Source: Sabellastarte sp. h YS-2021 (Eukaryota > Annelida > Polychaeta > Sabellida > Sabellidae). Taken from it: a DNA stretch of 64,000 nt. Shown here piece by piece: positions 13,860 through 26,320 of the stretch (its first letter is position 1; every line of letters starts with the position of its first letter). The DNA lies in assembly GCA_964017235.1 (NCBI GenBank), contig OZ024928.1, positions 87,663,566 through 87,727,565 of the forward strand, read 5' to 3'. The notes beneath the pieces were generated by a model. It did not search any database. It was not told the origin of the DNA and worked only from the letters and a program-made list of their open reading frames with translations. Both the position numbers and the translations under genes were made by a program.

Positions 13860-14195
13860 TCCACCTTTTTACCTCTCCCTAGGAGGTTATGTGTTTGGTG
13901 CATTTGTTTGTCTGTTTGTCATTCTGTCTGTCTTTGTTTGTTATTACTCCAACACTAATGAACGAATCTTTATGCAAATTGTTAGGGTATGACTAAAGGA
14001 TTAAATTTTGGGAAAGATGTGGAACATAATCTGGATACAAAAGAAAATCATGATTTTTTTTTTCAAAAGTCACATTTTAATGATTTTTGCTTCGTGGTTG
14101 AGATCACAATAATAATTTTAACAGAAAGCATTTTAGTGAAATAATTGTATGGGGATCCTCGCCTACCTTGGTGGAGGTCTACACTCTAGGAGAAC
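13860..14195 (+). repeat. Dispersed repeat with TTTGTTTGTCTGTTTGTC head
   Basis: It opens with GGAGGTTATGTGTTTGGTGC and a (TTTG/TCTG) rich run, continues with an AT-rich body, and closes with CTTGGTGGAGGTCTACACTC. A related copy lies at 40372-40570 (GTGCATTTGTCTGTTTCTTTG). Head and tail resemble a short interspersed repeat common in invertebrate and fish genomes, but I cannot name the family. Confidence 0.45.
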
Positions 14196-15411
14196 TTTCT
14201 ACTATTCAATATTTTACAAGAACATTTCACGAAAATACAGTAGAAAGAAGATGAAAAACATTATTCTAAGCTTGTATTTCTCCATATTTCAAGACAATTG
14301 CTGTCTTTAATGGATAATAAATTAGAAAGTAATACCTGATGATGACAATTTAAATCACATTTGTAACATACCAGGTGATATAATTTAAAATAACCTTCTG
14401 TCATCAGTAGAGAAAGTTCACGAATGTTAAAAAAAATACATTTTCTTTGTGACACTAGATTTTTGTTTCATGTAGTAGTGATATCAGGATGTTAGATAAT
14501 TATGGAACCCTTCTGTTAAAAGACCATTGACGCAAATTTGAAGTTTTTAATGATGCATATATCATCACTCCTTTTTTAAAAATGGGTTACTCTCTTTAAC
14601 CTAATTTTTCTTACATTTAAAATCAAACAAGTTAATGTCAAAACGGGGCTTAAAGGACTTGTATTGCTAACTTATAGATAATTATTGAGCATATGTTGTG
14701 AGCTATTGATGTTGAAGGTATCTTTATTTTGTCAATTACGTTATTAAAAATCGGAAATATTACATTTATAAATTTAAAAAAAAAAACCAGAGAATTATTC
14801 ATTTATATTTTTCATGTCCTAAAATCTGAAACTACTTTGGCAGAGAATGATTTTACTCGACAGGGAGGAGCTATAGCTTTTGGACTTTTATCTGAATCTT
14901 TGTGATTTTAGCCTGTTTTAGCTCTGCCTAAGTTAAGTTTCTTTTCATTAGACATTAATTGTAACCATTCTCTGAAATGTTATCTATGACAAACAATTTA
15001 TTTTATGTTCTACGATGTCAACAACTCTTTTTGTTACAATTTGCCTTTTTAAAGATATCTATCCTTGGCCAATATGCACCATTCAGAAAAAAAACTATAC
15101 CAAATAAAAGTGGTACGGTAATATCACTTGATAGTTATTGCAAAAGAAAGATAAAGTCATAACTTCTTCAGTTTGACGGCTTCTAAAACCTTGAGCACAC
15201 CACAAAGGCAGAAGCTGAGCCAAGAACCATTATTTACACCGATAAACATCAGGTAAGCAGTGCATTTTTTTTTCAATACTCGATTAAAACATACAAAAAG
15301 CTGCAGTATTTGTTGGGCAATAAATATAGAACAGAAAAACTATGCATTGATATCAGCAAAAGACACATAACTATTAGTGTTATTAAGTTGGCCATGGTAG
15401 TTTTAACTTAC

Positions 15412-15968
15412 CTTTCCACACATACTGCCACTTGGGTGAACACAGAGGAGTAGAGAGAGAAGACAAGCACACACCTGTCTACCTTGCACATCACCTGACT
15501 CAGTATCCAGCCTCTGTTCATGATAAACTGGACAATCTCCGGTATGCCAAAGAGCATCACCAACAGGTCAGCAACAGCCAAGTTGCTGATGTACAAATTG
15601 GTCACAGACCGGCGCATCTTGCGGTCAGTGGCGATGATGAGTATGATGCTTGTATTACCCACAATGCCAATGATCCCAACTATGCAAAACAAAAGAGACA
15701 CCAGAACAATGGAGACTAGAGGTGTATGGATAGTGGTTGTTGTTTCTGAGACATTAGATAACATGGGATTGGTGGTGGTGTAGTTAATATACCCTTCCAT
15801 TTTAAATCCATCCAAGAAGTCCATGTTTCTGGAATAATCCAAGTCGGCAAATGGATGAAGGTCTGAATTATTTGCATTATTACTTGCTGCTGCATTGAGA
15901 ACAATATAACCAAAATCCCTATTTTTATTTCCTGTAAAATTTAATAATAATCTTGGTACTAATTCCAT
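15412..15968 (-). CDS. First coding exon of a class A (rhodopsin-like) GPCR
   Basis: The exon encodes about 186 residues of a cell-surface receptor. Residues 1-82 form a hydrophilic N-terminus with likely N-glycosylation sequons at N10, N33, N62 and N72. TM1 spans about 83-108 with the conserved G104-N105 (N1.50). TM2 is about 124-146 with NLAVAD and D134 (D2.50). Extracellular loop 1 has W154, followed by the disulphide cysteine C161 (C3.25), and TM3 ends at C183-V-E-R186. The exon stops at a consensus donor (AG followed by GTAAGT; acttac on the plus strand at 15406-15411), splitting the arginine codon of the E/DRY motif after two bases. This is a known recurrent intron site in GPCR genes. 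The ATG at 15968 is the first in frame. TM4-TM7 are not in this exon and were not found downstream. The N-terminus and TM1-TM3 suit a peptide or amine receptor, but no ligand class can be assigned. Confidence 0.88.
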
Positions 15969-17921
15969 ATTTCCAGTAGGTGTCTTGTTTTTTCAATCCA
16001 CTTCCTTTCTAGTAATAATAAACCTGGGTTATTAAAACTGTGACATGCCAGATGAGAAATGCTCTAAATAAATTTATTGCATTTTCTAAATAGGGTTTAT
16101 ATTTTTTCCCCAAGAAAGAAAAACTGTTTTCTTTTCTAATCTTCTTGCTTTATTAATATTACTATTTTTGTTATTAATCCGAGAAATATTACCACTTTTC
16201 ACTTCAACAATATCCTTTTATTTCTTCATGCAACTTTATCTAATCTAATCTTCAACACAAGCAAAACCATAACATTGCAGCCATTTATAACTTCTTCAGT
16301 GTACACATTCACAACTTCTTTCCAATCAATTGCAAAGTCTGTCGAGGTAACAATATCATTGTAATGTCTATATATTACAAATATTTATGTACAAGTCTCA
16401 TATCATGTACGCACTCTAAATAATGCCAAGAAGGCTACAGGTTGTAAGTTCTGCAGTCTTTCCCAGAATGCAGAAATGAGCTGCCTATTTCCACTGGTTG
16501 TTGGCTAGCAATAGATGCAAGCTACAAGTCATCTGGCTCACCACAAAAGGACTACTTTACCTTTAAGGGGATACAGACACAATTAACATTGCCTTCATGA
16601 TCTAGAGAAGTTTGGAATCAAGCACCAATGGCAGCCTAATTGCAATGGCACGAATGTGGGAAGGGGAGGGGAATCATTTTTTATCAAATTACAATAACCA
16701 CTGGTGAACTTTAGAAAATCTGTGTATCTGACAACAAAACGGCTAACTTGATAAATTATCTTTTTTTATATGGCTTGTTGATATTTACAATTTTTTCAAA
16801 ACAAAAAAATAAAGAACTCAAAAGCAAATTAATATCCCTTGCAAAATGTTACAACATATTTTAACTCCATTGTTTTAGTTGGATGAAAAAAGGCAAAGTT
16901 TCTCCAGAAAAAAAATACATTTTTTGTAAGACTTAGAAAATATAGATGTCTTTTCATGTAGCCTATTATAGTATTTAGGTCCTGGTGGATGTACAGTGCT
17001 TTTTTTGCTTTTATCTATATAACCGTATATATTTATGATTGATTGACAGATCATAATGCATATTTCACCTTTGATTGAAGACATTGTCTTAGATGTTCTG
17101 GTAAATGAATCATTTATGTGTTACATCCTGGAGTATGGGCCGCCAAGCTATATAATGAATAAATAACCAAAGCTGCTTAACTAGATTTTACTTCCATTAA
17201 AAGGCAAAAAAAGGAGATTTTGCAAACAAAGACCTGCCTTTGTTTCCCCAAGGCCAGTCAATGATGCTCGACAGCTAACCATTGATGTAGAAGGGCCCAA
17301 ATATAACAGAACACCTTAATTTTTCTGTTGTTTTTTTAATTTATCAAGGATTTAATAGTAAATGATAATGTTCTTTTATCATTGCATAATTTGGACCATT
17401 TTTAAGTATGGGAACACAAAGATTAGCATACCAAGCATGGTTGTAGTTACTGTAATATACATATACCCTTCATCATAGTTAAATATTATATAAACTTGCT
17501 TATTGTAGGGTTTTAGCTACATGGGGGGAAACAAGTATCAATGTCAAGAGTTACACATGAAGGAAACTCTACGTATTAAAAATGAGAACAATAGAATTAG
17601 CGGAGACGATTAGGCATGGGAGATCCATGCTGTGGAAACACACATTTAACCATAGAAAACTAAACAGCTGCCATCTAAGAAGTATCATTTTTATACTGAG
17701 TGATGAGTTTGTGTGAACCTGTCTTCCTAAAAACTGTCTTCACCAGATGAAAATCATCTTTGTAATTCCATGAATAATTTACATCTGATCAATGAAGGAA
17801 AAATCCATGAAAATTGAATTGACAAAAGCAGAATTTTTTTATTAAATCCAGGGCTCTCAGTTATATTGTAAAGGTTTTTGTAGCCTTATTTAAATTCAAA
17901 CCTTATTTGAGCTTGATTAAT
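15969..17921. other. Upstream flank of the GPCR exon; no other gene seen
   Basis: AT-rich sequence that would contain the promoter, 5' UTR or any upstream non-coding exon of the minus-strand GPCR. I could not identify a core promoter element with confidence and saw no other coding segment. Confidence 0.35.
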
Positions 17922-18194
17922 CAATTTTTCTTCGATTAAAACATGCATTGATGTAAACACAATAAAAAGATATACAATCCATGAAATATAACCAAGTAAT
18001 TAACTTTCTATGGGGCTTTCTGGGGGCGACAATTCATTTGTATTTGTGCTTGGTTAATGCTAAAAATAGATATATCGAATTTTTCTTCAGTTAAAACAAG
18101 CATTGATGTAAACATAATTTTAAGACATAGAATGCATGAAAGATAGCCAAGTAATTAACTTTCTACGGGGCTTTCTGGGGGCAACAATTCATTT
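17922..18194 (+). repeat. Two-unit direct repeat, period ~153 bp
   Basis: The unit at 17922-18039 recurs at 18076-18194. Shared blocks include TTTTTCTTC..TTAAAAC, GCATTGATGTAAACA and AAGTAATTAACTTTCTA, followed by GGGGCTTTCTGGGGGC. The copies differ at scattered positions, so the duplication is moderately old. It is non-coding. Confidence 0.8.
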
Positions 18195-18383
18195 TACAAA
18201 AAATATGGTGATTCGATCCTATAACAGAGTAGTATACGTCACACACCAGAAATATTGCTATCCTTAAAATTGTCTTTAAAAGGGATGAACATCCACAATT
18301 GCTGCGATTACCCTCCATACTCTATTAGCAGAAAGGTGAGTTGTACAAACAATGAGATACTAGACACTACATATCAAAGTGAT

Positions 18384-18407
18384 GGGGGGGGGGGGGGGGG
18401 GGGGGGG
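18384..18407. repeat. Poly-G tract (24 G)
   Basis: An uninterrupted run of 24 G, then C, GG. Such tracts can form G-quadruplexes and are prone to assembly error, so the length may not be exact. Confidence 0.9.
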
Positions 18408-18679
18408 CGGGATTCACTACTCGGGAATTAAGATATAATATATCCATAAAACACAATCTCAGAGAGGAATTTTGGTACGGGTAAAATTATTTGTCTGAAT
18501 TCAATATATTTGGATCAATTTGCACGATTAAGTGATTCATAAGTCCATAAATCAATTCACAGTATAACAATAAAATAGGTAAACAATTTAAATTTATTTT
18601 GAATGGTGCAATATATAGTACTTTGGTCAAAATAGGTAAATTTCATTTCTGTGTCAAATCTGAGTACAAATGTAAATTT

Positions 18680-18710
18680 CCCCCCCCCCCCCCCCAAAAA
18701 AAAAAAAAAA
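18680..18710. repeat. Poly-C/poly-A tract
   Basis: Sixteen C directly followed by fifteen A. It is a low-complexity site about 270 bases from the poly-G run, and its length is likely unstable. Confidence 0.9.
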
Positions 18711-19447
18711 GATGACCCCTAAAACCTGGGGCACTTGACTATATGTGCCAAGTTTTTTTTTACCTGTGTAACCTTCTCCAAAACACTGATCCGCTTTAAC
18801 CCTAGCACAGTAGTACATGGGAACCAAACTCCCTATGCCATCCTTGTTTTGTCACAGTTCAAAACACATCTGGCATATCACTGATGTCACAGAAAGTGTG
18901 ACCATACAGATAAAATATGGACATAATGCTGGAATGGTTTTCTCTGACTTATCAGATAAGTTATAAAACATTGTGCTCTGAGCTGGACTAAAAGCTCCCA
19001 CATTCCAATATGAGCCCCCAAAAGTGTTTTAAACAGTTTAAAATGCGCTGGACGACTTCTAATATGGATTCAAAATCAAGTGCTGCATACACAATATAGT
19101 AAACACAGTCAAACTTGTGTGTATTGATGCGACATAACGTTAGACTGTGAAGATTCATTTTAAAACGGGGTATATTGGGGTACCATAATTAAGATGCTTG
19201 AATTTTATATCTGTTAAGCCTGGTATATAATCTGAGTTTGTAATAATGCTATATTAGACAGTATGGAACATCATTCAAAAGACCAAGGACCACATATTGA
19301 TTCATATTTTTATATCGAAAAATGGTTAACAGATTGTTGAATACACACAAAAGACTTTGTTACTTTTGTTACTTCCTTTCGCTAATGAAGTAGTAAAAAT
19401 TCTTGTACACCGTAAAATGTACCCATAAGAGCAGAAGATAGTATACC

Positions 19448-20147
19448 GGGGCCGGTTTCATGAAAAGTCTCAAACTGAGCCAGACTCAAGGCTGAGTCAG
19501 GGTCTCAAATCTGAGACTTTTGTCTCGGCTGCGTTTTTGGCTCAAATGGATTTCACAAAGGGTGGATCAGCTGAGACCAGTCTCAAGTTATGGTCTCAAC
19601 TTTTTAATCTCATTTCATATATTTAGTGGCCTTATTTTTAGTTTAAAAAGTTATATTTTATGATTATTATCATTATAAATACAAAGAAATTATATGATAA
19701 TATATTATTCTAAGTGATCCATAAGATTGAGACTCAACTGAGGTTGAGTCTGGCTTTGAATCCACCCTTGAGGCCTGTCACTTGATAATAGCCTATAAAG
19801 CATGTCAATTCTATTGACTTTTGTTATTAGTAAATATTGAATATGTGGCTGTAATTACAAAATAAAATGAAAATAGAAGATTTCAAGATTTATCAATTTC
19901 ATTTTGGAACAAATTGTATCGCTTTATGTGTGTGTTTTTTGGCATCAAAGCTTGGACTCAAATTTGAGACACCTCCTTCATGGGCTCAAATTTGAGCCTG
20001 TGACTGAGCCAGGTCTCAAGTTGAGCTTGTTTGTGAAATGCATTGAGTCTGAGTTCACAGACTCAGCAAAATATTTCCAAAATTTGAGACAAAGTCTCAA
20101 CTTTTGAGTCTGACTCAAGGCTTAAGTCTGTTCATGAAACCGGCCCC
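19448..20147. mobile_element. Inverted-repeat DNA transposon derivative, ~700 bp (GGGGCCGGTTTCATGAA ends)
   Basis: The left end GGGGCCGGTTTCATGAAAAG and the reverse complement of the right end (GGGGCCGGTTTCATGAACAG) match in 19 of 20 positions. Looser inverted similarity continues inwards (GACTCAAG, GAGTCTGACTC). The interior is rich in short inverted GTCTCAA / TTGAGAC words and has no transposase frame, so this is a non-autonomous element. Ends of this type are seen in several cut-and-paste superfamilies. No target duplication could be read, so the superfamily is left open. Confidence 0.8.
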
Positions 20148-23100
20148 TGGGGCTCTCACGCTTCCCCAGACAAATGGAATCCACTCTTAAGCCATTTCGT
20201 GTTCATTGGGACACACAAACATATTTATAGAAATGGGGTCCTCTTACCATTTAATTTGATCTCACCACTTAGCTAGTTCTGTCACAGTTTGTATATACAT
20301 GTGTACTATGTAGTTAAAACATGGACAAGGGAGTAGTTATTTTGGCCCTGAAGTAACAGATGAAAGGGTTGAGACATGATCTATGCTTCGCAAAAATACC
20401 TATTCTGTGCAAGATTGTACCCGAATCACATCACTCCCATTCTAAAAGAAGCCTGCACTTGCTCCATTATCAAATAAAGATTTCTGTCCATAACAGCCAG
20501 ATTGGTTTATAAACTGTTGTTTGTTATGTGATTGTCATCGTACTTTGATCCTTACCTTAATCAGTACACAAGTAAATATAACACAATAAATCTAATAGTG
20601 TTCCATTTTGAATGTCCACAAAAATATTTTAACATTAGTTTTTTTCCCTACAATGTCTCTGCAATCAATTTTCCCTTGATACCATTGGTACTTCCTCTTC
20701 AACATGTTACTAGAAAAAGTTTTAAACCACAGGACATTTTTACTTTCAACTTTTTTCACCTTGATTCCAGAGGTCTCTGGTCTATGTTTCCAATGTGTGA
20801 ATGAATTTTGAAGAATGTTCCTTATAGTATGTTAGTGCAGAGATTAAGCACTATAGACGTATGGTTGGATAGGATTGTTTTTGATGAATTTGAAACTACT
20901 GTAGCTGCCTCTAAGATGGATATGAATGGAGTTTTCAATGTTTTTGGTTATGTTTAGAAACAGAATCACATACTGATACCAGGACACTGGAACAGAGAAG
21001 TGATATAGGGGTTTATCACACAAATAAGACATTTGCTAGATAAACAAGAAACTGTCTAATGCCTATTACATGCAAGGAAGAACAAATAAGAGTAGTGGGG
21101 GTTCTTTTTACTATCATCTCTCATTCAGCAGAAAATGGCATTGTCTTCAGGAGGGGAACTCGAAATAAAATACACAGTAGGCATTTTTATAACCTAAATT
21201 TGACAGGGTTTTCTTAAAGTACTCAAACCTATTTTAATCTTCTATAAAAGTTGCTTGTGACTTTAATGTGAAATACGTCAAAACTACTTCAGTAAGAATA
21301 TATGTTATGTCCAAGCAAAGATGTTCATCTTGCTATCATTAGGCGACCACTGAAAAAAAACGGCGAAATATTGGAAAATCTAAGTTTTTGGGTTTATTCA
21401 TCCTAAAATTATCACAAATTTAAAAAAATCATTGCCAAAAGTTTTACAAAGAGTGCCCTGATCTTAAAGGAAATTTAAAAATGAACAGATATATGAAGAA
21501 GTAAATACAGGATTAGAATAAAAGTTTTTACTTCTATATTATTTTCTAATAAACCGTTCACAGATTAGCAAGATGTGGACGATTATAAATACTGCCATTT
21601 AAGTTAGCATTAGAAAAAAATGGCAACACATGACTAATTAAAAGGTTTGGGTTTAAGTTTCCACTTAAAGGACATGTATGTTTACTAACGCTAATTATTA
21701 TTACCTTAAATTTAGCAAAACAGTGTCCCTTAATGTAAGATCCCATTCATTCTAAATCCCACTTTTTAAGTACATGTTTGATTGAAAAAAACACAGGATA
21801 CCTGAAATTTTGATGAGTTTGTGAGTAATGAGGGTACATTTCATCCCACAAGACCATCACACTGTCTTTTAATCAATTAAATAAGCTACCTCTGTGACTA
21901 AAGCCTGACATTTGTCTTTTAGCTTGTCTTCATAGGGAAGAAATTGTAAAATATTTGCTTTTAAAGGACATTCATCTCTTCTTGAATCTTCTAAATTTGG
22001 TTGAGCATTCATGTTACATAAACTAACGGAAAAACTGTTTATTTGTCACATTTCTTTGAAAGAACAAAGATAAATAAGCTTTATCTAATCACCTGCAATT
22101 TGAAAGGCATTTTTGAATAGATTACAATACAATATGTATAATTCATTTTGAGAAGATTATATTCCTAGGTCACATATTTCCGTGCTTAGGTTACAAGTTA
22201 CGTGCCAATGGCTGATGTATTTTTAGTTGGTGGATTGCTGTGGTACAGTCTGTTTTGTGTCTTGGTAGAATGTTTTCGGCATGATTCAGTGCGAATTGCA
22301 ATAGGGGTGGATGCATTTGACCCAAAACACAGAATGCCATTAGCTTTCTGGACCACTTTTTCAAATGTTTCAGTGTCCACTAGCCAGATATATGTTCTCT
22401 TTTCAGAAGCATAAGGACGAAGTTATGAAGTAGAAATCAAGTATGTACGGAAGTGACTGGCAAAGGTGTGATTTAGGCATTATGTGCCAATATTAAGATG
22501 ATTAGCTTTATAGAGGTGGAGCAACACTGTGTTGCATCACTATGTCAGCTGATACCTGACATGGATCACAGTGTAAAATGATAGCCTTCACTTTCACATC
22601 AGAGAACCCAGTTTATACTCAATCTATTAAGTTCACCCAAAAATGATTTAATGCGATTTTGATTTGATATTCAATGAGTATTAATTTCTTTCTCCATGTG
22701 TTGAAGAAAAGAAGAGAATTTTTTGAAAATCATAAATTTATTGTGCAGATAAGAATCAGTGAATGACTAACCAGTAATTAATGCACAATGCATGCAATTG
22801 ATTTATACTCTGTGACAAACATTAGAGAGCCATTCTTTTACTACAACTTTTTACCGTAGATAGAATATGTTTGAGAGGGCTGTGTCAAGATTTATTGCCC
22901 TAGGGCAGATCTCTCGATATAGCTTGTGGTCCATACATATACTAGCATATTTAATTTACATATATTTATAATTTATCATACATATTTTGAAATAACGGCT
23001 AGACATTTTTTCAATGTTTCCAGTGAGACAAGGATATGATGAATTTTCATAATAAAGAAGGGCACATTACATGGCTCTCTTAGCTGTTATGGTCCACTCT

Positions 23101-24320
23101 CTGGTCTATATTTATGTTTATACAGGGGTCATGTGATCTGGTTTCAATCAATCCAATTCATGTGATCTAATTTTAACCAATCAAATTCACAGATTTGGCA
23201 CTGAAGAATAATAACGTTATCTACATTTTATTTCTTTCATTTTATAGTATATCTCCAGATGGAAAGGGTAGTCTGATGGCATACCTGGAGAAGCCTTACT
23301 TTCCTCCTGTAAAAGTAACCTTAAGACATACATTTTTAGCAAGGCAGGCCGTCCATAGAAATTTCACTTTTAGGGTCTCTGGAGAGTGGACTTTGCTTTG
23401 TCTTATGACTTATAAAAGTATTCATTGCATGATTATATAGACCTTACTTTGTCTCATCACTTATAAAACTATTCATTACAAAGATGTAAATTATAAGCAA
23501 TCTACAACACATATATTTATGAACCGTCTTATTGGACTAATTTATTGATAGATTGTAATTCACTGGAAGAGAAAAAAAACTTTTAAAAAACCTTGTCCCA
23601 ATATCCAGAGCTCCAAAAGATAGTAGAATGTCTTGAGTCTTTCAAGTTGAAATGGACTCGCAAATTTAGGGCATTTTATTCTGCCATAAATGCCAAACAA
23701 ATGACTTGTTACAAGGTTAGTTTGCTGTCGCAGCTAATGAAACCGTTCACTTGGAATAAAGATATGTGTGAGTTTGTGTCTTTTGTAGGGAAATAGAAAG
23801 ACGTTATACCTTCAGACTCTTCCAAAAAAAGGTGTCAAGATTTTACTCCTGCTTGGAAACTGGTTTTGGCCTTGTAACACACTGTATTATAAAGTGCATG
23901 GACAGTTTGTTTACTTATCCTTTGAAAAATCAGACCCATATATTAAAACCCTTCAAAATTATAGTGGTGCATACCTCATTAGTTATAGCCAAGAAAGGGA
24001 CACATGTCAAACTGTCTGGCAATCCAGGAATTAATTATGCCTAGTCACATCGCAGACAGTAATAGCTAGGTTTTTGTCATTTTGAATATGCTCTCATTCC
24101 TCCCTGAAGTGCCACATTTTTGTCAGTAAAGGTTGCATTTTATTGCATTCTCTGTTTTCCATAGCCACACAAATTGAAGTTTTAACATGTTCAAAATTCC
24201 CACCTACCGTAACATTTCTGTAGTTCTTATGCTACCTCACCACCACATTCAGTCTTATTCTGTCTCTTTTTGTGTGTATAGTGTCTGTTCTGTGTCTTGT
24301 CTTTTGTCAAAAAACGGCTA
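20148..24320. other. Stretch without a recognised gene
   Basis: About 4 kb without a supportable gene. Open frames near 22.2-22.4 kb occur on both strands and look fortuitous. A conserved-looking frame near 23.24-23.31 kb is discussed under rejected items. A mixed-frame coding-like stretch at 23.6-24.05 kb has several stops and no recognisable family. Confidence 0.35.
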
Positions 24321-24324
24321 TTAT

Positions 24325-24430
24325 CCTCCCCGCATTTGATTCTGTTCTGCAACCATGATGTAGCTGGTCTTTCAAGATGATCCCAGAAATCCCAGGTGTT
24401 AAAAGGACTAATATACATGAGGATATTACA
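24325..24430 (+). repeat. Fragment of a dispersed repeat shared with 50.33-50.39 kb
   Basis: GATCCCAGAAATCCCAGGTG and ATATACATGAGGATATTACA here correspond to GATCCCTGGAAGCCCAGGTG and ATATACATGAGGATATTACA near 50334-50390. The order and spacing are the same, so these are two fragments of one interspersed repeat. Confidence 0.55.
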
Positions 24431-25964
24431 CAGGAGATAGAGCATTTATGATCTCTTTTTGCAAGCTGTCTATGTTCACCATAACTAATATGTCTGTAGT
24501 ATAACTGGAGCATGACTGGAGAAGTGTGAACCCACCATTAGCTGGGACACATGTCTGTGGCAGTTTGACTGCAGAATTATAACCAGAGCTGACATTTTTG
24601 TGTTTTCTGTGGCAACAAGAAGCTTTTATTTGTATTCTACAGTTGTACTTATAAAAGATAAAACTTAACATCTATATAAACGTTTAAGATAATTGTAGAC
24701 CTCAACTCTTTAGGCCCTGTTCCCACAGTTCTGTGAGGTCTTTGTATTTTAATTTTAGTCCACGAGCTGTCCCATAAAAGGAACTCGTATCTTAGCACTG
24801 TATGTTGTAAAACAAGCCTCCCCATAATGTAACACCAAACCCCCTTCACCCCCTGCTGCCTGTGCATTCTAGTTCAGCATGTAAGAGCTCATCAGAGGTC
24901 TTTCAAACATGTTTTAAAAGCCAAGATGAGCTGGAAACACTGTCCATATTGTATCGAATGCTTCTAATCCAAATACAAATCCTGGCTTATTAAACGCTAT
25001 GGACATTAGCAAAATATGAAACACATAGAGCCAGAAACAATACCAGATGAGTTAAATATTTTACGTTCATATATAGTTGTGAGGCCAGTATAGAATAGTA
25101 TGATAGCTAGGTATAAAAATCATATTATAGAATATTGTATTTAGTCTGGTGTTAAATTAGCAGAAATATTACTCTTTGGAATCTCTTTAACAAGGTTATG
25201 GATAAAAAGCCTGATATCACTGAGAGTTCTTGTATTAACCTGAAAGTAGACCTCACTGTGATAATTGCATTTGTATGTGTGTGTTTTTCAGTGTTTAACT
25301 TTATTTAAATAAAATTTAATCAAATAGTTAAATTTTAATCGTGTTATCACAATGTAAAATATAATCAAAAGTAGTAGACTGAAAAGTAATAGTAATTCAT
25401 ATGAAATTTAGCAATTTAGTAATAGCAAAACATTGCTTGTTATATAGCCTTATCTGCATATTTCTACGCAATATTCATACAGATGTGTAAGTTTTTTGTA
25501 TCCTGCCCAAATCTCGCTCAAAGAAATCAGTTTTTGCATTAGACATTTTCCTTTTATTTACAGTTGGACTACATATAATATCTTTACATTTAGCTCATGT
25601 CACAAAACATGCAATTACAATTATGTTCGGGTTAGTCTTGCTTTTTGTCAGAGCAAACTAACTGCAATCTCAGTTGGTCTAAAAGGCTCCTGCGGTTGAG
25701 CTTTTAATGTCATTCCTGGCATGGAGCTAAATAATTCAACTGTCACACACACTGAAGCCACGCTAAGAAAATAACTCTGCAAAACACCGGAGATTCTCTG
25801 AAAATGATTACTACAATGCTCTCCAAGATGTTATGGCCATCTCACAGTTATCCGTTACAACAAGCATGTTTCTGAAAGTTCTGATTTGAATGGGCTGGTC
25901 AAAGCATGGTAGAAAAGTGGACTCATACTTTAACTTTTGATGTTGATTTGGAACCGTAACATTG
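24431..25964. other. Stretch without a recognised gene
   Basis: AT-rich sequence. Only overlapping short open frames on the minus strand at 24.2-24.9 kb, none resembling a family. No repeat structure was recognised. Confidence 0.35.
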
Positions 25965-26320
25965 CACAAAGTTTTACACAGATGTTCATGCTTCTAACTT
26001 GGTAGAAATGTTCACATAGATCTGCATAGTTCTGACGGTGTTGAAAATTTTTCATAGATCTATGGATTTCTAACATTTTAAAAAGCTTTACATAGATATA
26101 ATGTTTCTAACGTTGTAGAAAGGTTTACATAGATCTGCACAGTTCTAACATTATATATAAAGGTTCACATAGACCTACATAGTTCTAACATTATATATAA
26201 AGGTTTACATAGCCCTACATAGTTCTAACATTATATTTAAAGGTTTACATAGACCTAAATAATTCTAACATTGTAGAAATGTTTACATAGATCTGTGTAC
26301 TTCTAACATTGCGGAGCACA
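25965..26320 (+). repeat. Degenerate minisatellite, ~50-bp unit, about seven units
   Basis: The unit is built from ACATAGATCTGCATAGTTCT, then AACATTNTANA and AAGGTTT. It repeats head to tail, with the central three units (26130-26270) most alike and the outer ones diverged. The word AGATCT / AGACCT recurs once per unit. It is non-coding. Confidence 0.75.

Noticed and set aside
22198-22414. Overlapping open frames on both strands
   Set aside because: They mirror each other, lack splice or start context, and have no family resemblance.
23238-23310. Candidate plus-strand exon (ISPDGKGSLMAYLEKPYFPP between a TTTTATAG acceptor and GTAAAA)
   Set aside because: The peptide looks plausible, but it has no known family, no partner exon and weak splice signals.
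23593-24044. Coding-like stretch in several frames (TRKFRAFYSAINAKQ and neighbours)
   Set aside because: Frames are broken by many stops and I could not connect them to any known protein.
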